Source: Flavobacterium sp. ASV13
Lineage (GTDB): Bacteria > Bacteroidota > Bacteroidia > Flavobacteriales > Flavobacteriaceae
Direction: 5' to 3'
Assembly: GCF_000745775.1 (NCBI RefSeq)
Contig: NZ_KN050752.1
Span: 357,074 to 421,073 of the forward strand
DNA length: 64,000 nucleotides
Below the pieces are notes generated by a model, which saw only the letters and a list, made by a program, of their open reading frames with translations, did no database searches and was not told where the DNA came from. How positions within the stretch are numbered: the first letter of the stretch is position 1; each line of letters begins with the position of its first letter. The translations under genes and the position numbers were made by a program. This document shows positions 58,230 to 64,000 of this stretch, piece by piece.

Positions 58230-59540
58230 ATGATAAAAAAAATAGTTCTTGTGATGACAATATTGCTTACAATAGCAGTAAATGCACAAGATGTAAATCA
58301 GCAGAATGTAAATAAACAAGAAGTAAAAAATGAAGTACTTCGTATTTTAGATTCTATTAATAAAGCTAAGCTTCCAGAAACAAAATCTGGAGGAGGTATT
58401 GAAGAACATTGGTACGATAAAATCTCTTTAAGAGGTTATGCCCAAATTCGATACAATGGTTTGTTTTCTACAAATGATAAAGTTGCTTGCGACCAATGTG
58501 ACAGATCTTGGGGAACAACTTCAACCGCTCCAGACGCAAAAGCAAACAACGGACTTTTTATTCGTCGTGCCCGTTTAGTGTTTTCTGGTCAGGTTCATCC
58601 TAATGTGTTTTTCTATTTTCAACCCGATTTTGCCAGTTCACCAGTTACCGGAATCCAAAATTTCGTTCAAATTCGCGATTTGTATTTTGACCTTTCTTTT
58701 GATAAGAAAAGAGAATATCGTGTTCGTGTCGGACAAAGTAAAATTCCGTATGGATTTATAAATATGCAGTCTAGTTCGCAACGTTTAACCTTAGATCGTG
58801 CAGATGCAATAAACAGTTCAATAGCAAATGAACGTGATTTGGGACTGATTTTTTATTGGGCTCCAGCCGAAATCAGAGAGCGTTTTGCCATGTTAGTAAA
58901 AGATGGTTATAAAGGTTCAGGCGATTTTGGAGTTTTTGCTTTTGGAGTTTATAACGGACAAATTGCCAATAAAATAGATGCAAACAGAGATTTGAATGTA
59001 GTAGCCAGAGTTTCTTATCCTTTTGTAATTGGAAGCCAGATTATTGAACCTGGAATTCAGGCGTATGACGGGAAATGGGCTTTTACAGACGAAATTTCTA
59101 CGGGAGTTATTGTTAATGATCCTAAATATGTGAAAGATGAAAGAGTAGGTGCAACCTTTGTTTTGTATCCAAAACCTTTCGGAATCCAAACGGAATATAA
59201 TATAGGTAAAGGACCTCGCTATAATCCAGCAACAAATACTGTTGATGAAAAGAGTTTGAATGGAGGTTATGTTTTACTGAATTACAAATGGGACTACAAG
59301 AAACAGCATATTTATCCTTACGCCCAATTTCAATATTATGACGGAGGCAAGAAATATGAAAAAGATGCCAGAAGTTATGTGGTGAGAGATTACCAATTTG
59401 GTATAGAATGGCAGCCAATCAAAGCATTCGAATTAACTGCCGAATATGTTATCGCCGATAGAACTTTTGAAGACAGCGCCCGCCCGATTAATAGACAAGA
59501 AGGTAACTTATTAAGATTACAGGCGCAGTTTAACTTCTAA
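58230..59540 (+). CDS. OprP/OprO-type porin
   Basis: 436 aa with a signal peptide (near VNAQ, residue 19), a short coiled coil (VNQQNVNKQEVKNEVLRILDSINKAK), then a porin barrel beginning with SLRGYAQIRYNGLF and holding NNGLFIRRARLVFSGQVHPNVFFYFQPDF, the OprP/OprO pattern. It ends in LLRLQAQFNF with terminal Phe. In Pseudomonas, OprP is phosphate-selective and induced by PhoB. I chose ATG 58230; the TTG frame at 58200 lies in the promoter. The upstream array of 11-bp-pitch repeats supports phosphate control. Substrate selectivity is inference. Confidence 0.88.
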   Translation: MIKKIVLVMTILLTIAVNAQDVNQQNVNKQEVKNEVLRILDSINKAKLPETKSGGGIEEHWYDKISLRGYAQIRYNGLFSTNDKVACDQCDRSWGTTSTAPDAKANNGLFIRRARLVFSGQVHPNVFFYFQPDFASSPVTGIQNFVQIRDLYFDLSFDKKREYRVRVGQSKIPYGFINMQSSSQRLTLDRADAINSSIANERDLGLIFYWAPAEIRERFAMLVKDGYKGSGDFGVFAFGVYNGQIANKIDANRDLNVVARVSYPFVIGSQIIEPGIQAYDGKWAFTDEISTGVIVNDPKYVKDERVGATFVLYPKPFGIQTEYNIGKGPRYNPATNTVDEKSLNGGYVLLNYKWDYKKQHIYPYAQFQYYDGGKKYEKDARSYVVRDYQFGIEWQPIKAFELTAEYVIADRTFEDSARPINRQEGNLLRLQAQFNF

Positions 59541-59542
59541 TA

Positions 59543-60613
59543 TTATTCTTCAAAAACTGAAAATAATTTATCCCAGTCAATATCATTTTTAAATTGGGAC
59601 AATCCTTTAAACGACTTTACTTTTGAAAGATCTTCAATGGTAAAGTCGTCTTGCATTGCATACGGTACCAAATTTTCTTCCTGAAGTTTAATCGCCAGAT
59701 ATTCCTGTTCATATTGCCCCGGTGTTGGAATAAAAAAGGCTTTTTTGCCCAATTTTGCCAAGTCCATAACAGTTGTATATCCAGAACGGCAAAGAACAAA
59801 TTCACTCTCATTGAAAGTCTGTTCCAGCTGTTTTGAATTCATAAAATTATAATAGGTAACATTTCCTGCCTGCCATTTGCTTTGTACTTTCTCTACGATA
59901 CCTTGAACAAAGACCACTTTTCCTTTAAAATTAGAAACTTCCTTTTGCAATTTTTCGTCCAGATAAGTGCGTTGAGGTTCAGGACCCGATAAAATAATCA
60001 TTAAATCATAAACTATTGGCGTTTCCTTTTTTTTCATTCTGCTTAAAGGGCCAATATATTTTAAATTAAGATGATCATTTTTAAGATGTCCTAAATCTCC
60101 GGTAAGATTAGTTTCTTCATTTGTATCAGGAACCCAGCATTCAGTATATTTTTTAATAATATGCTGATGGCATTTGCTTGTAAACCAAGTTGTATTTCCT
60201 GTCATCACATTCAATTGATGTGTCATAAAAACAGACGGAACTCTTTTACTGAAAACGCCCAATCGATTATCAGAAATGATACCATCAATTCCATGTTTTT
60301 TGATCCAGGAATTCACGACTTTTTTCTCATCCAAAATAGCTGTAATCATTTTTGGAAGATTCTTAATCAGTTTCCATTTGAAGTTTTTGCCGTTTTTAGC
60401 ATATTCAATATGATAAGAAGGCAATTCTAAAGTTTGTATATACGGAAATTCTTTTCGCAATAAAGCAAGCGCAACTCCATCAGAAGCAATAATCGGAATG
60501 AAATTATTCTCTTGAAGCGCTTTAATAATTGGGATACATCTAGTGGCATGGCCTAATCCCCAGTTTAATGGAGCAACTAAAATTGTTTTGTTCGCAGAAT
60601 AGTCAATGCTCAT
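59543..60613 (-). CDS. GT28/MGT-type glycosyltransferase
   Basis: 356 aa. APLNWGLGHATRCIPIIKALQE at the N-terminus is the glycine-rich acceptor motif of MurG-like GT-B enzymes. The C-terminal donor half has FVLCRSGYTTVMDLAKLGKKAFFIPTPGQYEQEYLA (the sugar-nucleotide binding block, GYTT...P...Q). No signal peptide. The acceptor is unknown; relatives include macrolide and lipid glycosyltransferases. It is convergent with the porin gene (2-bp gap). Confidence 0.85.
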   Translation of the reverse strand: MSIDYSANKTILVAPLNWGLGHATRCIPIIKALQENNFIPIIASDGVALALLRKEFPYIQTLELPSYHIEYAKNGKNFKWKLIKNLPKMITAILDEKKVVNSWIKKHGIDGIISDNRLGVFSKRVPSVFMTHQLNVMTGNTTWFTSKCHQHIIKKYTECWVPDTNEETNLTGDLGHLKNDHLNLKYIGPLSRMKKKETPIVYDLMIILSGPEPQRTYLDEKLQKEVSNFKGKVVFVQGIVEKVQSKWQAGNVTYYNFMNSKQLEQTFNESEFVLCRSGYTTVMDLAKLGKKAFFIPTPGQYEQEYLAIKLQEENLVPYAMQDDFTIEDLSKVKSFKGLSQFKNDIDWDKLFSVFEE

Positions 60614-60713
60614 ATGTTTATACGCTTTTTAAAAAACGAAGATAAAGAAATATGTTTTTGATGATATTTCGGACATATTACTAAATTATTAACTGAATAT
60701 TTTTTTTGAGGTT

Positions 60714-60745
60714 CTAAGGTGCTGAGGTTCTAAGGGACTAAGGTT
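60714..60745. repeat. 8-nt CTAAG array (first of an inverted pair)
   Basis: CTAAGGTG, CTGAGGTT, CTAAGGGA, CTAAGGTT in exact 8-nt register. Its inverted partner CTTAG array lies at 60808-60839. Confidence 0.85.
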
Positions 60746-60760
60746 TTTGCTTGATAAACA

Positions 60761-60788
60761 AAAAAGCCGAACTTGCGTTCGGCTTTTT
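60761..60788. terminator. Hairpin terminator between the two arrays
   Basis: AAAAAGCCGAAC pairs with GTTCGGCTTTTT around a 4-nt loop, with T-runs on both strands. It sits at the centre of the inverted pair of 8-nt arrays. Confidence 0.85.
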
Positions 60789-60807
60789 AAATGTCGTATT
60801 TCAATAA

Positions 60808-60839
60808 CTTAGAACCTTAGCCCCTTAGCGCCTTAGTCC
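60808..60839. repeat. 8-nt CTTAG array touching a stop codon
   Basis: CTTAGAAC, CTTAGCCC, CTTAGCGC, CTTAGTCC in exact 8-nt register. The next base begins the TAG stop (CTA on plus) of the secreted Lys/Ala-rich protein. Confidence 0.85.
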
Positions 60840-61439
60840 CTAATCCTGAATATAAGTTTTGTTTCCATTTTTGTTGATGTAGTATTTACCGCCTTTTGGT
60901 CCGGTGTATACTTTTTTACCGTTGTATTCTCCTGTAACTTTATCTGGTGTTTTTGGAGCTTTTTCGTTTGTTTCTTTTAAAGTCTTAGAAGCTGATTTTT
61001 TAGCTTTATCGGCTTCAGTTTTTGCACTTTTGCTTGCAGCATCAGCTTTTGTGGCTGATTTTTTTGCTTTGTCAGCTTCGGTTTTTGCTTTTGCAGCTTC
61101 TTTATCTGCAGATTTTTTAGCAGCGCTAGCTGATTCTTTTTTAGCTTTTGTTGCAGCTGCGGTTGCATCATCTGCTGCTTTTTTAGATTTGTCTGCTGCT
61201 TTTTTAGCATCGCTAGCCGATTCTTTTTTAGCTTTTGTTGTAGCTGCGGTCGCATCGTCTGCTGCTTTTTTAGATTTGTCTGCTGCTTTCTTAGATTTGT
61301 CAGCTTCTTTTTTTGCGTCAGCTTTTGCTTTTTTTGCAGCTGCTTCAGTTTGGCTCTTTGTTGCTTTTACAGCGGCGTCCTGACCATAGAAATTAGATGA
61401 GAAAACAACTATAAAACAAAGTAATAATAATTTTTTCAT
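60840..61439 (-). CDS. Secreted Lys/Ala-rich repeat protein with PBCV-type basic adaptor domain
   Basis: 199 aa. Signal peptide (cleavage near NFYGQ, residue 20), then a Lys/Ala/Asp-rich body with an imperfect 29-residue (87-bp) tandem repeat: DKSKKAADDATAATTKAKKE... occurs at two adjacent positions, with partial copies on either side. The C-terminal 30 residues (GEYNGKKVYTGPKGGKYYIN plus KNGNKTYIQD) are the small PBCV-specific basic adaptor domain found on many bacterial and viral proteins. The body is probably a rigid, highly helical and positively charged rod. Function unknown; exported to the periplasm or beyond. Confidence 0.82.
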   Translation of the reverse strand: MKKLLLLCFIVVFSSNFYGQDAAVKATKSQTEAAAKKAKADAKKEADKSKKAADKSKKAADDATAATTKAKKESASDAKKAADKSKKAADDATAAATKAKKESASAAKKSADKEAAKAKTEADKAKKSATKADAASKSAKTEADKAKKSASKTLKETNEKAPKTPDKVTGEYNGKKVYTGPKGGKYYINKNGNKTYIQD

Positions 61440-61502
61440 AAGGTTACATGTTTAAATTTCTATTAAAATTAATCAATTTATTGTCACCTTTTTCGCATCG
61501 CA

Positions 61503-64000
61503 TTAAAAATATGCACGAAGGTTTACGTTTCCTGTGTGTATGGTTGCTCCAGTTTCGCTTTTTCGGCCTTGATAGTTTAGATTGATATCCAAAAATGATG
61601 TTATGTTTTTTTGCAAGAGCAGTTTCCAGACTAAATTTTGTCCTGCCTGAAGTCCTTCAAGCATTTGATATCCGACCGATGAAAATTCATTTCCGTTAAA
61701 TTTGTTGTCATAAAAAGAAAATTCGCCATTTAGTGTTACTTTTTTTTCTCCGGCAAATGAAAATGATGTTCCAAGTCTTTTTTGAACCAAAGTTTCTAAA
61801 TTTCCAATTTGGTTTTCTTTATTCTGAAATTCATAAAAGAAATCCAGACTTGTGTTTTTTGAAAATAAATAACTGATTTTTGGCGCGATTTGATAGCCTT
61901 TTAAATCATAGTTTTTTTCTACAAAATCTTCTGAAACTAAATCGGTTTTTATGGTTTTGGTGAAAAAATTAAAAAGCCAGGTCTTTTTATATAAATGGGT
62001 GTATTGCAATTGATGCGAATTGTTCGTGACATTTTGCGAACCTACAGAAAGCAGATTTTTTCCTTTATTGACTAAATAAGAATAGGTAACCGAATGTTTT
62101 TGTTTGCTTCGATTAAAGTACAAACTGTTTCTCAAACTTGAATTCAACCCCAAAATATTTTCTTCCGAAGATTCAAACGGATTTAGTTCTAAACGCTGAC
62201 CTTGGCTTTTTACTTTTCGATCCATAATAAAGGAAGTTTGATTATAGAAATACGAAGCAAATTTTTTCAGACCTTTTTCATTTTGCCATTGCGTCGGGTT
62301 TAGCGTCACTGATTGTGAAAATTTGTTTTGATTGGTTTTTATATAAACCTGATTCGGCAAAAAGATTCTGATAAATCGCGCCTGATCTGGAAATTGAGCA
62401 ATTTCAAATTCTTCTAATTCCTGAATTCCATTACCATTATAATCGTTCCAGGTATAAACACCTTGCCCAGTTGGAACTTCAATATAAGTGAATTCCTGTT
62501 GAGCAATAGTTCCTGAACTCGTTTCATAAGCGGTTCCAGCTTGGATTAATTGATTAAAGAAACGGTCATTGTATAAAATTCTCGAATTCAAAGACGGTTC
62601 ATTTCCCCGATTTGGATCTGTAAAATCTAAATTTCTATAACTCGCATAAACAGCCAAATTTGTTTTTTTATTCTGAATTAATTTCGATTTTAAATAATAA
62701 GTCTGCGAATTGTTGACATGTTGCAGTAATCCATTTTGTAAACTGTCATTTTTACGTTGCAGAAAACCCAATTCCACAAAAACTTTAGTACTGTCGCCAC
62801 GCCCGACAAAACCACCAAATTCTGAAAATCTTTGGCTTAAAGCCGAAAACTGATTGGTTGTTTTGTCTTTTTCCTGATTGTCTTCAAGTTGCATGCTGGC
62901 GCCAATCCAGTTTTTGCCAAAATGATATTTCGTTCGCGTTTGATTTCGAATAAACTTTGAAGTTGATGTTGTCGCATCTGAATTCAGGAAACTTCCCTGA
63001 TTTTCAAAAGTCCATTTTTTTATTTTAAAAAACGCGGTTGTAGTGTGGCGCGTTCCTGTATAACTTTCGCTAAAATCTAATTTCTCAAATTGATACGTCA
63101 ATAATCCAACATTTGAAGTTTTCTTCTTCGCAAATAAATCAAAATTAAAACCAGTAGATAACAAACTCTGATTGCCAAAAAGAGTGGTATTTAAGTTCCA
63201 GTCGCGATTAAATTCAATATTATATAAACGCTCAACCGACTTGAAATTTTCTGCAACATATTGATAATTTGCAAATGCGTCAAGTGTCCAGCTTTTCGTA
63301 AAAAGACGTTTTTTGAGATTGGTTTTAAAAGCAATTCCTTCGTTGTTTCCATCGTCAATACCCGAAAATAAATTTTTGTCGTTGTTGCTAACGGCAAGTT
63401 CAAAATCGGCAAGTGTTTTTTCATTTGGATTGTATTTTCCTAAAAAAGTAGCAACCTGAAGCTTTATTGGCGGAACTAATTGCACAATTGGTTCATAATT
63501 TCCCTGAAGAATTCCGTTTACCGGCTGTACATATTCATAAATTCTTTCAACCGAATTATTATTTTGGATAATGTAATTTCCGGCATTATTTCCCACAAGA
63601 CTGAATTTTACATTGTACAAAACATCAGCAGGATTATTCGAATATTCATAAATTTCAACTGAATTGATAAATGTTTTTTTGTACAAAATTTTATTATCCG
63701 CATATTTATCTTCATAAGCAGAAGGCGCTTTCATTAAATCCGGATTGTCGCCCGCATTTTTCAAAACCTGAACCTGATCTGCAGAAAGATTTTGCTGCAA
63801 CGGCTGATTTTTCAAATCACTTTCAGAATAAATATAACCGCCAAAACTCCAATTTTTATTTTCATGAGTTCCACCGGCATAGGTTACCAATCGGTTGTAA
63901 TTTCGTTCCGAATATTGATATTCAATATTAATACGCATTTCAGAAGTGATTGTGAAAAGTGACGTAAAAACAATTTCGCCCGCATTATAATCAATTACAT
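61503..64000 (-). CDS. Large outer-membrane protein (5' part missing)
   Basis: At least 831 codons in one frame; the frame is open through the right edge, so the ATG at 63938 is internal (residues such as YNAGEIVFTS precede it). The visible part is rich in Tyr, Asn, Phe and Ser and has the strand periodicity of a large barrel or autotransporter-like repeat. Blocks such as EYQYSERNYNRLVTYAGG recur in Bacteroidota outer-membrane proteins of unknown function, and the C-terminus NLRAYF ends in Phe. No TonB plug was seen in the visible part, but it could lie beyond the window edge. Confidence 0.75.
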   Translation of the reverse strand, partial: VIDYNAGEIVFTSLFTITSEMRINIEYQYSERNYNRLVTYAGGTHENKNWSFGGYIYSESDLKNQPLQQNLSADQVQVLKNAGDNPDLMKAPSAYEDKYADNKILYKKTFINSVEIYEYSNNPADVLYNVKFSLVGNNAGNYIIQNNNSVERIYEYVQPVNGILQGNYEPIVQLVPPIKLQVATFLGKYNPNEKTLADFELAVSNNDKNLFSGIDDGNNEGIAFKTNLKKRLFTKSWTLDAFANYQYVAENFKSVERLYNIEFNRDWNLNTTLFGNQSLLSTGFNFDLFAKKKTSNVGLLTYQFEKLDFSESYTGTRHTTTAFFKIKKWTFENQGSFLNSDATTSTSKFIRNQTRTKYHFGKNWIGASMQLEDNQEKDKTTNQFSALSQRFSEFGGFVGRGDSTKVFVELGFLQRKNDSLQNGLLQHVNNSQTYYLKSKLIQNKKTNLAVYASYRNLDFTDPNRGNEPSLNSRILYNDRFFNQLIQAGTAYETSSGTIAQQEFTYIEVPTGQGVYTWNDYNGNGIQELEEFEIAQFPDQARFIRIFLPNQVYIKTNQNKFSQSVTLNPTQWQNEKGLKKFASYFYNQTSFIMDRKVKSQGQRLELNPFESSEENILGLNSSLRNSLYFNRSKQKHSVTYSYLVNKGKNLLSVGSQNVTNNSHQLQYTHLYKKTWLFNFFTKTIKTDLVSEDFVEKNYDLKGYQIAPKISYLFSKNTSLDFFYEFQNKENQIGNLETLVQKRLGTSFSFAGEKKVTLNGEFSFYDNKFNGNEFSSVGYQMLEGLQAGQNLVWKLLLQKNITSFLDINLNYQGRKSETGATIHTGNVNLRAYF

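Noticed and set aside
5238..60839. CRISPR array
   Set aside because: The arrays have units of 7-9 nt without spacers of constant length; no cas genes.
60904..61383. 159-codon plus-strand frame opposite the Lys/Ala-rich protein
   Set aside because: Hydrophobic Ala/Phe/Ser composition is the mirror of the Lys/Ala repeats; no start context or family.

Overview
The window reads as a stretch of Flavobacterium (Bacteroidota) chromosome. It is AT-rich and densely coded. Promoters follow the Bacteroidota pattern (TTTG, then TAnnTTTG) instead of the E. coli type. Lineage markers include a T9SS sorting domain, a CarboxypepD_reg plus TonB receptor, and the DUF4271, DUF4296, DUF3098 and DUF5686 families. 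Most of it is housekeeping. No insertion sequence, prophage, CRISPR array or rRNA operon was seen.

Layout. 1-1.5 kb: mtgA (cut by the window edge) and an LpxR-like deacylase. 2.2-2.8 kb: a small accessory locus with tRNA-Ala(GGC), two broken tRNA copies and a GIY-YIG ORF that ends inside one of them. 2.9-5.2 kb: enoyl-CoA hydratase family, a 58-aa membrane protein, queD, lpxH. 5.3-11.9 kb (minus): heptaheme lipoprotein, a paralog pair, MFS, recJ, HopJ-like protein, rsmI. 12-14.3 kb: an acidic protein, tdk, an anchored protein. 14.5-20.9 kb (minus): rpoN, asnS, an orphan membrane protein, MMPL/RND exporter. 21-25.3 kb: SugE-type SMR, a LytS/LytTR pair, CPA2 antiporter. 25.6-29.5 kb (minus): DUF5686, frr, pyrH. 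29.7-34.2 kb: thioredoxin-like protein, a possible 25-aa ORF, then truB-uppP-DUF3098-ftsX and a ModE-like regulator. 34.5-40.4 kb: leuS, hydrolase-ECF sigma-membrane partner, zinc metallopeptidase. 40.5-49.5 kb: Lrp, hemD-DUF4271 divergent from glycosyltransferase-pyrC-DUF4296, epimerase, beta-barrel protein, tyrS. 49.6-51.6 kb: a gene remnant, LuxE-like protein, lone T9SS domain. 51.7-59.5 kb: an apparent phosphate-starvation cluster. 59.5-64 kb: glycosyltransferase, a Lys/Ala-repeat secreted protein, and a large outer-membrane protein cut by the window edge.

The best candidate for an undescribed system is the 51.7-59.5 kb cluster: a surface lipoprotein, a TonB receptor, a PhoB/PhoR-like pair and an OprP-type porin. 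Three of its promoters (lipoprotein, receptor, porin) carry 7-mers resembling TAACATn at an exact 11-bp pitch. In all three the array ends exactly 11 nt before the TTTG of the -7 element. This has the geometry of the E. coli PHO box with a different sequence, and suggests a Bacteroidota PHO box.

Two further signals stand out. One is the tRNA/GIY-YIG locus, where 16-19 bp palindromes (TCCCGAT...ATCGGGA) replace whole arms of dead tRNAs. The other is a set of intergenic arrays with a strict 7-, 8- or 9-nt period. Their sequence differs between loci, several lie directly against a start or stop codon, and some form inverted pairs.
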